In this document: positions 38,101-50,400 of the stretch, in pieces
Layout of the letters: the number at the start of each line of letters is the position of its first letter
Position numbering within the stretch: the stretch's first letter is position 1
NCBI GenBank assembly: GCA_005656395.1
Contig: SRSI01000048.1
Location: 124,001-188,000 of the forward strand
Direction of reading: 5' to 3'
DNA length: 64,000 nt
Source of the DNA: Strongyloides papillosus
Taxonomy: Eukaryota; Nematoda; Chromadorea; Rhabditida; Strongyloididae
Program-made: the position numbers and the translations under genes
Notes under the pieces: model-generated
What the model saw: only the letters and a program-made list of their open reading frames with translations
Told to the model about the DNA's origin: nothing
Databases searched by the model: none

Positions 38101-41100
38101 CATGGTTTAAGAACGGGAAGAAAATCGATGAATTTGCCACAGCAAAATATGATATTATTGTTGACGGTCCAATTAGAAAGTTAAGGATAAAAGAAGCAAC
38201 TATTTTTGATAGTTGTGATTATTCTTGTGTAACATCTGAAGGAAGAAGATCTTTTGGTGAAGTAGAAGTACACGAAAAGCCACCATATATAGAAATTGGA
38301 CCACAAGATTATACTGTTAAATCACTCGGTGAGACAGTAAGACTTTCTTGTACCACAAGTTCTCCTCCAAAAGTTGTTAAATGGTACAAGAATGGGAAAG
38401 AAGTTTGGCCTCAGTCCGGTAAGATATTCATGAATAAAGAAGACTGCCTATGTTATCTTGATATCTATGATTTCAATGAGAAAGATATTGGTGAATACAA
38501 TGTAGTTATTGGAGACGAAGGAGGTGATACCTCAGCACCAGCTCATGTTAAAATGTTGGTTCAACCAGAGATTCAAATCAAATCATACAATGGTGATACA
38601 GAACTTCATGTTGGTAAAGATTTGTACCTACAAGTAGAGATTCAAGGTGTACCAAAACCAAAGTTATCAGTAACATTAAATAATGAAGTCATAAGATCCT
38701 TTGGTGGTAGAGTTGAGGAGTATGATAATCAAGCAATAATTAGACTGCCCAATCTCGAAAGAACGCACAATGGAATCTTGAAACTTATAGCTGAAAACGA
38801 TGTCGGTGTAGAAGAAAAAGGATCAATGTTAAATATTGTTGATATTCCATCACCACCAACCAATTTAAGAATAAGTGATATAACATCTAATGAGGCTAAA
38901 TTAACATGGGAGAATCCCAAAGATGATGGAGGTTGTCAAATTGAGTATTTACTTATTGAAAGAAAAATAGCAGATAATGCTAGATGGAGAACTCTTCATA
39001 AATTAAAATCATTTAAAGAGGAACATATAGTTGAAGATTTATATGCTGGTGAAGTATATGCTTTCCGTATTGTGGCGGTAAATGATGTTGGGAGGTCTAG
39101 TCCATCAAATGTTGTTGATTGCGTGACTCTTGAAGATGATTCAGAAGATATTCCATTAAATGAAACATCTGTTGTTGATGAATCTCTGCAACCACCTAAT
39201 AAGCCTAACGTACAAAGTAATGGTTTAATTGCTGAAGTATCCTGGGATGAAGTAGAACTTGCCGATGAATATGTTGTGGAACGTAGAGACGAAGAAGATG
39301 AAATATGGATTGAGTTATGTATTACAGATAAATGTCATTATCAAGATAGAAGTTGTACGTCAACAAAAAAATATTTCTACAGAATATCTAGTAAATCAGA
39401 AAATAAAAGAAGTCATGCTAGTGAAGCAACAGAGTTTGTATTTTTACTTCCTGCAAAAGTTTCTGAAGAAGATAGTTTATCTAACAATCAAACTTCTGAA
39501 AGTATAGATATCGTGAATAATAAACAAGAACAAAGTAATAAAGATACAAATAATGAAAATGAAACTATTGATGTTGAATTACTAGAAGAAGAATCAATAG
39601 TAAAATCTATAAAGAAGAAAAAAGTTGTCAAAAAGGAGAAAATTAAGAAAGAAACAAAGAAGATGACAACTGTAGATACTGAAGAGCTTAACGTATTTGA
39701 AACTGAAACATCAATTGTCGTTGAAAGTGGATTCAATTCAAAGTTAATTTCATATTTAAAATCAGGAACATCAACAGAATGTAAATGGTACAAGAATAAT
39801 CAAGAAGAAACTTCTGATTGTTATGTTACTTTTGATAAAGAAAGTGTTTATTCAATAAAGAACGCTTCTGAAGATGATGGTGGTATATATAAATGTGTCT
39901 GGTATGATTCTTCTACTACAGTTGAACAAACATTCAATGTTACAATAAAAGGTATGTTTAGATCATTAAATTTTTATAATATTATTTCTCTTATAATTTT
40001 TAGATAGTGAAATTGGACTAGCCAAGATTATTGTACCATTGTCTGATAAATACGTTTTTGAAGATGAATATGAAACCTCTTTACAATTAGAAATTAGTAA
40101 TATTAGTTGTAATACAATAATGAAATGGTACAAGGATGATGTTGAAATTGTCATGAATACTGAGAAATACAGTTGTGAAATTGAAAACAAAATAGTCAAA
40201 TTATCCATCAAAAACACATCAATTAGTGATAAAGGAAATTATATGTGTAAGATATTTGATGGAAGTAGTGAAATTTTCTCCAGATGTAACTTAATTGTTA
40301 GAGAAAGACGATCAAGTGATTTAGTGATTGATAACACTGGAGTACCAATGTTCCATCTTCATCTTAAAGATGCAATAATTAAAGTTGACGATTCTATCGT
40401 GTTATGTGTAACAAATACTACCATTCCCGAGCCTGATGATGTTGAATGGTATAAAGATAACGATAGAATATTTCCTGATAACGAAAGGTACTTTGTACTG
40501 AAGGACAAAGGTAAATTTAAAATATTAAAAAATGTTATTATATAACATATAATTTAAAATTTTAGGACGATATATCTTAGAAATACTGAAAGCTCAAATT
40601 TCTGATAGTGGAGTCTATAAAGCAATTGGATTCAATAAAAATGGAAGATGCACTTCAACATGTCAAGTAACAGTAACAGAAACCGCTTTAACTTCACCTC
40701 CTGAATTTACTGTATCGTTGATGAATGAAAAAGTTGAAGAAAAAAATCTAGTTAAATTTGAAGTTTACCTAATTGGATCACAACCTTTAACAGTAAAATG
40801 GTTTAAAGACAATATTCCTATAATCCACAGCGATAGAATAAGAATCTTAGATGATGAAAGATTAAGAAAGTATTCTTTAACAATTCTTGAAACATTAAAA
40901 AGTGATGCCGGTAATTATAAGTGTATTGCCTTCAATGGTGATGGAGAAGCAGAAACAGATTGCATTCTTGAAATTCAAGGTATGTTTTAATAAATAATAT
41001 GATATATAAATATTTTTAGAACCGAGATATATTCAACGACGAGTAACAAATGAATTAGCTCCTACTTTTATTTTCCCACTACCAATTATTCGTGAAGTTC

Positions 41101-42389
41101 CTGAATTAGTAGAAATGTCGATTGTGTGTATTGTCACAGGAGAACCAGAACCATCAATAAAATGGTTCAAAGATGGTGAACTAATAAACAAGTACCATGA
41201 GACAATATTTAATGATGGAGTTGCTTCATTAATTATTAGATTGCCTATAGTTTCAGATTCTGGAATATATACATGTGAAGCAACAAATAGCATGGGAGTA
41301 GCAAAGTGTTCAGGAATTATCAATATAAAAGAAGTAAACCATGCTGCACAAGTACCACCTAAATTTATAGAAGATTTAACAAATGTTTCTGTCATAGAAG
41401 GCAATGAAATCATATTAAAATGCCAGTTAATTGGGAGACCTACACCATATGTAACATGGTATAAAGATGGTTTAAAACTTTTAATGAACAATAGAATAAT
41501 CCAATACATTGATAGACATGGAAATGTTAAATTAAATATTCTTGAAGCACGATTAGATGATGGTGGAGAGTATACATGTGAAGCACAAAATCTTGACAAG
41601 AAAAATAACTTAAAAGATTTTACTCATTGTACGGTTAATGTAAATGAAAGTGACTTAACATTATTGAGTGCTTCAACAGCACTTCTAAACAGAGATGGTA
41701 GAATTTCAAGGGCTTCAAGTAGTATAAAATTAAAAAGCAACCAACCTCCATTGATATTAAGGGAACCACCACCAATAATCAAGTTGCATGAAGGTAACAA
41801 AGAATTAATTGAAATAGAGGTCGATGAAAATAATGATGCACAAATAGAATGGTTATTTGAAGGTAAACCATTGATTCAATCAAATACTTTGAAGACATAT
41901 TTTGATGGTAGAATTGCTTTCTTAAAATTCTTCCAAGCTAATAAATCACAACAAGGGATGTATAAGTTTATTGCATCAAATGCCTTTGGTACCACTTCAA
42001 CTGAAATTGAAGTTATTGTTGAATCAATGGAGTTTGATCATGATTACATATCAGAAATGCCATCTTTCACAAAGAAACTCGAAGATAGAGTAGTGAGACT
42101 TCATGATAAAACAACTTTTGAATGTTATGTAAATGGAACACCTGATATCAATGTGAAATGGCTTCTAAATGGAAAAACAATAAACCCCTCCTCTAATATA
42201 ATATTCAATAGTTATTCAAAAGAAGATATATACGTACATGAAGTTGAACTCAACGATATATCTGTTGAAGAAACGGGGACGTTAACGTGTGTAGCAATTA
42301 ACAAATATGGAGAATGTTATAATTCATGTGAAATCATTCTTATTAAAGACGAATCTGATCATAGTATAAACGATGAAAGCAATCATTAA
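26192..42389 (+). CDS. titin-like giant sarcomeric protein, spring and C-terminal block (17 Ig, 5 FN3, no kinase)
   Basis: Probably the C-terminal continuation of the titin-like block at 3904-17865. Exons: 26192-29328, 29371-29518, 29572-39951, 40004-40510, 40566-40979 and 41020-42389; introns are 40 to 55 bases and all joins keep phase (5317 residues to the TAA). The first exon enters in phase 1 at an acceptor and has no early in-frame ATG, so an upstream exon is required. Order: Lys/Asp-rich disordered segment; Ig at 28865-29150 and 29190-29518; Lys/Glu repeats 30060-35640; Ig x3 (35970-36800); FN3 x3 (36805-37705); Ig x4 (37715-38845); FN3 and an FN3-like domain (38850-39450); a Lys-rich linker; Ig at 39690-39950, 40010-40310, 40345-40690 and 40695-40979; then four Ig at 41055-42345. 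No HRD or DFG kinase motif was found. The FN3-to-Ig linker at 39455-39690 lies where a C-terminal kinase would be expected. UNC-89 and kettin are less likely because of the FN3 mix and PEVK-like region. Confidence 0.85.
27604..27753 (+). repeat. tandem 75-base duplication in the titin-like coding sequence
   Basis: Two adjacent 25-codon copies, starting near 27604 and 27679, both reading SIDDRKTAQEKINDIK followed by M/I-EEI. They differ at only a few bases, so the duplication is recent. A further looser duplication (NIELNN-LxKI-S-IKxEK) lies at about 28490-28700. Confidence 0.85.
30060..35640 (+). repeat. Lys/Glu/Asp-rich PEVK-like repeat region of the titin-like gene
   Basis: About 5.6 kb of coding repeats with a period of roughly 25 to 30 codons. 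The loose consensus is KKDSVDLSKKVTEVKEK followed by a short EK-rich spacer. It plays the part of the extensible PEVK (PEVT in C. elegans) spring, but prolines are few and charge is very high. Larger duplications are visible: about 32930-33170 matches 33820-34060 (shared KGLxKKDxVDPxKTIIEVKE), and a unit of about 165 bases with IVDHSKTIIEVKE occurs three times between 34080 and 34580. Confidence 0.9.
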
Positions 42390-43064
42390 ATGTTGCTTTA
42401 ATAGAACCAAATGCGGATAAGACTTATCAATAAGTATTGTTAAAACTAAAAGTTAGTTTTCTTTTTTTTGTACTGTTAATAACATCCTTTAATTTGTCAG
42501 ATTCTTATCACATATCATTCTCAAAAATTCTTTTTAATGTCTTTGTATCAATATTTTTTGTACTCCTCCTTTTTATCTTATGTGAGTTAATATAATAATT
42601 AAATCATAATTAAAATTTTTTTAAATAATTTAGATGTATTAATTAACAATGAAATATCACGAAAAAAAACCATCAAAACAGCAAATAAAAACCATGACTA
42701 AATAGAAGATAACATTTTAATAAATCGAATCAATAACAAACTTCTTTAGAATATAGCATAGAATATATGAAAATGACTCTTGAATATGTACTTATCAAAC
42801 GAAATAGATTATCATTGTTCTGCAAAGACAAAAAAGAAGACTAGTACCAAATCTCACTTAGAAAATGCTATAATTTTCGCCACTGATCAATTACATAATA
42901 TGTGATATTTCCAACAAAATGGGTATCCTGAAACAACCTACTTATTTCGCTTTACTGGCCGATTGTGAAATAAATAAACGTTATCTCATTATACTTTTAT
43001 TGTAATTTGGTCATGAGATTTAAATAAATAAACAAAATACTTAAAAAAAGTAGTTATTTACAAT
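42390..43064. other. intergenic region downstream of the titin-like gene
   Basis: About 670 bases of AT-rich sequence between convergent genes (titin-like plus strand and a small minus-strand gene). It should contain both 3' UTRs. No coding frame or repeat was recognised. Confidence 0.5.
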
Positions 43065-43484
43065 TTATGACTTAAGAAACTTGAAAAGACCATATGCATT
43101 TAGCAGTAAAATTGTCGTTATAACTTTATATATTGTCTTGATTTTGTATTTTCTAAATAGAAAAATAGTTCTGAAGATTCTCTTGAATCCACCATACAGT
43201 AACATTACTGCCTTAATGGTTGGACGATCCTTAAGTGAAAACAAGCTTCTCTCTTTGACTTCGCTATTATTTGAAATACTTACCATGCTCCTCAACTTTG
43301 GTATATTTCCTTTATTCTCAACAAATTTTCGGAGCACCTTATTATATGTCTCATTTTGTTGATATTTTGGGAAATTAAGTTTCGAAAGTTTATCTTTTAT
43401 AGCAACCCGGTTGTTGATATCTATTTGCTTCTTCGTCACCCATTTCTTGCTATTTGAAATTACAGAAGACAAAAATTTTAGCAT
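43065..43484 (-). CDS. small basic protein of unknown function with C-terminal membrane segment
   Basis: Single-exon frame of 139 residues. I chose the ATG at 43484 (MLKFLSSV); the frame extends 7 codons upstream but only from a TTG. About 20 bases further 5' on this strand there is TTTTTTATAG, a plausible trans-splice or intron acceptor. The protein is Lys/Arg rich with a possible hydrophobic C-terminal helix (about residues 115-135: YKVITTILLLNAYGLFKF). No known domain was recognised. Its base composition is less AT-extreme than the flanks and the acceptor sits well, which argues it is real, but it remains hypothetical. Confidence 0.5.
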   Translation of the reverse strand: MLKFLSSVISNSKKWVTKKQIDINNRVAIKDKLSKLNFPKYQQNETYNKVLRKFVENKGNIPKLRSMVSISNNSEVKERSLFSLKDRPTIKAVMLLYGGFKRIFRTIFLFRKYKIKTIYKVITTILLLNAYGLFKFLKS

Positions 43485-44404
43485 ATTGAAAGTAATGTAT
43501 AACAAAAATTATCAATCATTTGCCTATAAAAAATAATTTATATTGATTATACAATCATATGATGTCGTGGAATAATTCTACACCACTACCTACCTTTATG
43601 AAGATTTAATATATATGTATGATAACAATTTCCCAAGTAAATAAGTTGAAATATTACATATAATTATAAATTAAATAATAAGCAAATGAGCTTTTAATAT
43701 AATCTCATAGTATCCAAAACCATTAACGTAGTTTGATCTCAACTTGAGATAGAATAAAAACTCTACACCATACAATGTGTCTGTAAAGTCAAAAAAAATT
43801 ATATTAACGATGATAACCTTAAGATACATCTTAACGACATTTATGTTAAAATAAAACGTCTCTACAAAAAAAAGGTATCAAAACAATTTAATTACATAAT
43901 AGTAGAGTCACACATAAATATGACACATGAACTGGTAAAATTAATGATGTGAAGCAACAGTAATCTCCAAAAAGGTAAACACCCACTGAAACTTATAACT
44001 TTTCAATTTATTGTGATAAACAAATCTCTATTATATAAAAAATATTTCTTCTTAACAGAGTAAACTCATATCATCTAAGATGAGAAACATGGATTTGATA
44101 AAAAGAATGAAAAGTTTTTACTGATGGGTAAAATGACCAAACAATCATGAACAATAGCATTTACTAAGAGAAATAACCTATATAAGCATACTTTTTAGAT
44201 AAGTATATTTATCATCATATCATCAAAAATCTTTGTAATTCTTTCGCAACTGTACTCGGCAGGAATGTATCATTATAGTCATCACATTTTTAGCGTACCT
44301 TTAAATTTTATTTCTTTTTTCGTGTATATGTGATAGTTATCGGATATTAGATATCCAGGAATTTTTTATCAATTTTACTTATTTTTATTTAATTTTTTTT
44401 TCAG
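43485..44404. other. intergenic / upstream region of the chitin-binding gene
   Basis: About 900 bases without a credible coding frame. It lies between divergent genes and ends in a pyrimidine-rich acceptor (TTTTTTTTCAG at 44404) just before the chitin-binding gene's ATG, so that gene's mRNA is either trans-spliced here or has an upstream non-coding exon. A cluster of GATA cores is listed separately. Confidence 0.5.
44330..44362 (+). promoter_or_regulatory. cluster of GATA-type motifs upstream of the chitin-binding gene
   Basis: Within about 30 bases there are five GATA/TATC cores (TGATAG, TTATCG, GGATAT, AGATAT and ATATCC), about 60 to 90 bases before the start codon. In nematodes WGATAR sites commonly drive intestinal expression (ELT-2 class factors). 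The cores are visible; their function is inferred, and in such AT-rich DNA some clustering is expected by chance. Confidence 0.3.
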
Positions 44405-44417
44405 GAGCTTGCTCAAA

Positions 44418-47400
44418 ATGAAGCATTTTTGGGCGTTATATAATCATAATTACCTGTGGAGGATCATAGGCCTACTTCTTCTAATAAATTGTATATTGGC
44501 AGTAAAAGATGAAAATTCGATTACAATCGAAAAATTATGTGATAGCAGACGCGACGGTATATATGGCTACAAACAGTGTAGCAATAGATTTATATATTGT
44601 TCGAATCATGTACCTACGGTCGCATTCTGTGCAGAAGGGACTATTTTTGATGAGTACTCTCGAGAAGTAAGTTTTGTAAGAGAATGGCAAATATTCTTTT
44701 TTTTTTATAGTGCGTTCATAAGTCAGTTGCTACATATTGTAGTAGAGGTACTAAAAATGAGGATATAGAAACCACAAGCAAGTCCCATTCTATGGATGAT
44801 CCAGTGTTGGAGCTCGATAAGATGTGTGTTAATGATAATTTTGTTTTCTCTGATGATTGCTCAGCTGTCTTTTGGAAATGTAGCAATGGAGTAGCTCATA
44901 GTTTTAAGTGTCCCAGTGGTTTGGTATTTAATAAAGAAACAGGAAGTTGTGGTTTTGCCGATGAAGTTGATTCATGTAGTAAAAAGTATGTTTTTTAATG
45001 ATGTAAATGTATTTAATACGATGATAAAATTTAGATTTGATGAATTCAGAAGAGCACAAACTTTCAGACGATTGTCATCAAATGTTGCAGGGGAAAAGTT
45101 AGCCAAGGAATTTTCCTATGACGTCATGACTTTCGAACGTTACTGTGACAGTAAAGATGTCGGTGTATATTCATTTAGTAATTGTTCTTCAAGATACTAC
45201 GTCTGTGGAAAAAACTCCTTTAACATTGCCAAATGTCCACTTTCATATATGTTCAACCCAGAAACTAGACGTTGTGAAAGTTCTACTGAATTTACTTGTA
45301 CACCTGATCGCAAGGATCATGACGGTAAACTCAAGGGTGGAAATTTTACTTGCGACGGTAAAGCTGACGGATACTATGGGTTTGGTGGATTCTATAAAGA
45401 TTTCTATGGATGCTTAAATGGCGAACTCTTCTATTATTCATGTGAAAGAGGATTGTACTTTAATCCCGTATCCCAATATTGTGAACACTTTAGAAATGAT
45501 GACAATCCAAAGGAAACTGGTTTATCTAGATACGATTCATACAAGAAGAAAAATAAGACAGAATTTGACTGTTCTCGTGTACCACATGGTTTGTACTCGT
45601 TTGGATGTTCTCCAGTATACTTCTCTTGCGAATCTGATCAAACTGTAATGAAACGATGTTCGTTAGGACATGTTTTTAATCAGAAGACGTTAGCCTGTGC
45701 TTCATTCACTGAATGTCAAGCTACTATAAAGGAGGTTGAACTGGAAGTAGTAGTACATGGAGTTAGATGTTCAAACGAAAGTGAATATAAAACATTTGGA
45801 TGTAAACCATATTATATATACTGTTGTAATGGTGAACAATATCTTCAATACTGTGCTTCAGGAGAAATTTTCGATCCACAACTAGGTGTATGTACCTCTG
45901 ATCACTTGTGCAACGTTTACGATGATCATCATGATGTTCCTGAAACCACAACAATGGCACCTGTCGTACCACGCTGTCTTCCGAGAGAAAGATCACCAAT
46001 TGGTCAATGTATGCCTGAGTACCTTGAATGTAACGAAGAGGGAAACTTTGTTAAATATGCTTGTGATGATGGTAAATTGTTTGATCATCAAAGAGGATTC
46101 TGTCGTCCTTCAGAAGAATGTGACAAGAAGATTGCTAATGATAATCAAGACGAAGAGAAGTGTACTCCCGGCAAAACCAGTTCAATCATGTCGTGTCATA
46201 ATTTTTATTTCCTTTGTAATGAACTTGGTAAACAATCTATTCTTCAATGTTCAAATGGAACACTCTATGATGAAAACTTTGGCTACTGTAGACCTGAGAA
46301 TGTATGCGGAAAGGTAATCGACACAAAGCCTTCTTCCAAGACGACGCCACAACCGAGAACTCATAAAATGAAAGAGTGTAAGACTGGAGAGGTAATGGTC
46401 ATAGTTGAATGTGGTAAAACTTATACAGAATGTAATGAAGAGGAATCATTCCAAATCAGAATGTGTCCAGAAGGAACTGGTTTTGATTCAAGAGAGTCTA
46501 AATGTGTTTCACTACACAGATGTGGTAAAACACTCGCCAACGATACAGTACTGAGGTCTACTGAAGCAACAACGGTCGATGAACATGAAGTTTTGTGTAA
46601 ACCAGGAGAATTAGATATTATTTATGAATGTTCACCAAACTACCTACTCTGTAATGAGAAGTCTCAATTTACAATTCACCATTGTGGGGATGGTTTCAGA
46701 TTTGATGGTACCAGGAATATGTGTTTGCCGGAAAAGGTATGTGGGAAACTTACCTCTCCTACTGCTCCTCCAAAAATGCAGTGTAAACCTGGCCATACAT
46801 ACAGTAAAATTGATTGTGACAAAGGGTACTTCCATTGCAGTAGCCATGGACAGTATGAATATATTGAATGTACCGGAAACTTTGTTTTCTCTTCACAAAT
46901 AAAGCAGTGCGTTGAAAAATCTTTCTGTGCACGTATCACAACAACGACGGCCTCCGCACCTACTGAGAAATGTCGTGATGGTGAAATTTTAGTTATCGAT
47001 GATTGCTTCCAAAAATACTCTGAATGTAATAAAAACGGAGAATACAAGATCAAGAAATGTAAAAAGGGATACGTATTTGACGGAAAGAAAATGCGTTGCG
47101 TTAAAGAAAAACTATGCGGTTTGATGGATACTTCATCATTGGTATTACCAACGACCATGAAACCAACTAAAAGTGGTGAACTTGACATGTGTACACCGGG
47201 AACTTATGAAATAATTGACAAATGTTTCCAACAATTCCTTCATTGTAATGACTTAGGAAGAATAGAGGTAAAAAGTTGTCCAAAGGGATTCGTCTTTGAA
47301 CTTAGCTATGGTGGTTGTGTTGACGAGTATATCTGTGAGAAGAAGGAAGCTGGAGACGTAACAGTAGCAGTTCCAACTTCAACACCATATACAACTACTT

Positions 47401-50400
47401 ACAGAACAACCACTGTGGTAGCAGAGAACACATCAAATAAATGTGTACCAAGAACCTTTGAGATTATTGACGTGTGCTTCCGACAGTTTTTGGAATGTAA
47501 TAACCAAGGGAAGTTTGAAGTCAAGAGCTGCCCTGAAGGATTTGTCTTTGATATTAAGTACAATGGATGTGTTGATAAATACATCTGCGATAGTAAGGTA
47601 GCTGAAGAAACGACAGCTTTACCATCATCTACAAAAAGTTATACGACTACGTCAAGAGTGACAATAGCGCCAGTTGCTGAGGACCAATCACAGAAATGTG
47701 CTCCAAGAACCCTTGAGATTGTAGGTGAATGCTTCCAACAGTTCTTGGAATGTAATGATGAAGGTGAATTTGAAGTCAAAAATTGTCCAGAAGGATTTGT
47801 TTTTGATATGAAATACCACGGTTGCATTGACAAATACATATGTGGCAATACAATAGTTGATGAAACAACAGTTATACCCCCATCCACGATACCACCATAT
47901 ACAACAACCTCAAGGACGACAAAGAAAGTTGTCTCCGGAGATTCTTCAGATAAATGTCTCCCTGACACCATCGAAGTTATAGACGAGTGCTTCCAACAAT
48001 TCTTGCAGTGCAATCAAGATGGAAAGTTTGAAATTAAGAGTTGTCCAGAAGGATTTGTTTTCGAAGCTAAATACAACGGTTGTGTAGATAGATACACTTG
48101 CGGTCACAAAGAAGTAGAAGGAACTACAGTTGTACCATCACCTACAAAGGGATATACAACTACTTCAAAGACAATAAAGACACCGGTTTCAGAAGATCAA
48201 ACAAGTAAGTGTGCTCCAGGAACCTTTGAGGTTATTGGTGAATGTTTCCAACAATTTTTGGAATGTGATGATGAAGGAAAGTTTGAAGTTAAGAATTGTC
48301 CTGAGGAGTTTGTTTTCGACACCAAATACAATGGTTGTGTTGAGAAATACGCATGTGGAAATAAAGTAGTTGAGGAAACAACAGTTATACCTCCATCCAC
48401 AATACCTCCATATACAACTACTTCAAGAACAATGACGACAACAACTGTTTCTGGAAGTCACTCAGACAAGTGTGTCCCAGGCAGCTTTGAGATCATTGAT
48501 GAATGTTTCCAACAATTCTTGGAATGTAATGACGAAGGTGAATTTGAAGTTAAGAATTGTCCTGGAGGATTTGTTTTCGACACCAAATACAACGGTTGTG
48601 TTGAAAAATACGCATGTGGAAATAAAGTAGTTGAGGAAACAACAGTTATACCTCCGTCTACAATAGCACCATATACGACTACTTCAAGGACAACAATAAA
48701 ACCTGTTTCAAAAGATCAGACAAGCAAGTGCACTCCAGGAACCTTTGAGGTTATTGGTGAGTGTTTCCAACAATTCTTGGAATGTAATGACGATGGAATA
48801 TTTGAAGTTAAGAATTGTCCTAAAGAATTTGCCTTTGATACTAGGTTCAATGGTTGTGTTGATAAATATGCTTGTGGAAATAAGGTCGTTGAGGAAACAA
48901 CAGTTATACCTCCATCCACAATACCTCCATATACAACTACTTCAAGAACAATGACGACAACAACTGTTTCTGGAAGTCACTCAGACAAGTGTGTCCCAGG
49001 CAGCTTTGAGATCATTGATGAATGCTTCCAACAATTCTTGGAATGTAATGAAGATGGGAAGTTTGGAATCAAAAACTGTCCTGAAGGATTTGTTTTCGAT
49101 ACCAAATACAATGGTTGTGTTGACGAATATATTTGCACCCGTAAAGTTGTCGAAGAAACAACAGTTATACCACCTTCTACAATACCTCCATATACAAAGC
49201 CATCTGCAACTACTTCGAGAACGACAACTACAGCTGTTCCTATGGATCAGTCTAGTAAATGTGCTCCAGGAACCTTGGATATCATTGGTGAATGCTTCCA
49301 ACAATTTTTGGAGTGTGATGAATATGGAATGTTTGGAGTCAAAAACTGTCCTGAAGGATTCGTTTTCGATACAAAGTATAATGGTTGTGTAGAATTACAC
49401 GTTTGTGGTAGTAAAGTTATTGAGGAAACGACAGTTATACCACCATCAACTCTACCTCTATATACAAAGCCATCTGCGACTACTTCCAGAACGACAACCA
49501 CAACTGTAGCTAGTGATCATTCAGATAAATGTGCTCCAGGCAGCTTTGAGATTATCGATGAATGCTTCCAACAATTTTTGGAATGCAATGAATATGGAAT
49601 GTTTGGAATCAAGAACTGTCCTGAAGGATTTGTTTTTGACAGAAAATACAGCGGTTGTGTAGAGTCATACGTTTGTGGTCATGAAGTTATTGAGGAAACA
49701 ACGGTCATACCACCATCAACGCTACCCCCATATACAAAGCCACCTGCAACTACTTCGAGAACGACAACTACAGCTGTTCCTATGGATCAGTCTAGTAAAT
49801 GTACTCCAGGAACCTTGGATATCATTGGTGAATGCTTCCAACAATTTTTGGAGTGTGATGAATATGGAATGTTTGGAGTCAAAAACTGTCCTGATGGATT
49901 CGTTTTCGATACAAAGTACAATGGCTGTGTAGAATTATACGTTTGTGGTAATAAAGTTATTGAAGAAACAACAGTTATACCACCATCAACTCTACCACCC
50001 TATACAAAACCATACTCAACCACTTCAAGAACTCCAACCACAACTGTAGCTAGTGATCACTCAGATAAATGTGCTCCAGGCAGCTTTGAGATTATTGATG
50101 AATGCTTCCAACAATTTTTGGAATGCAATGAATATGGAATGTTTGGAATCAAGAACTGTCCTGAAGGATTCGTTTTTGACAGAAAATATAGTGGTTGCGT
50201 AGAATCTTACGTTTGTGGTCGTGAAGTTACCGAAGAAACAACGGTTATACCACCATCAACGCTACCACCTTATGTAAAGCCATACACAACTACTTCAAGA
50301 ATTACAACTACAACTGTCTCTAGTGATCACTCCGACAGATGTGTTTCAGGAACCTTTGAGACTGTTGGTGAATGCTTCCAACAATTCCTAGAGTGTAATG

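Noticed and set aside
44792..44998. Short plus-strand frame ending in a stop at 44998, taken as a separate small gene
   Set aside because: It is exon 2 of the chitin-binding gene read into the intron; splicing at 44985/45035 continues the module array in frame.
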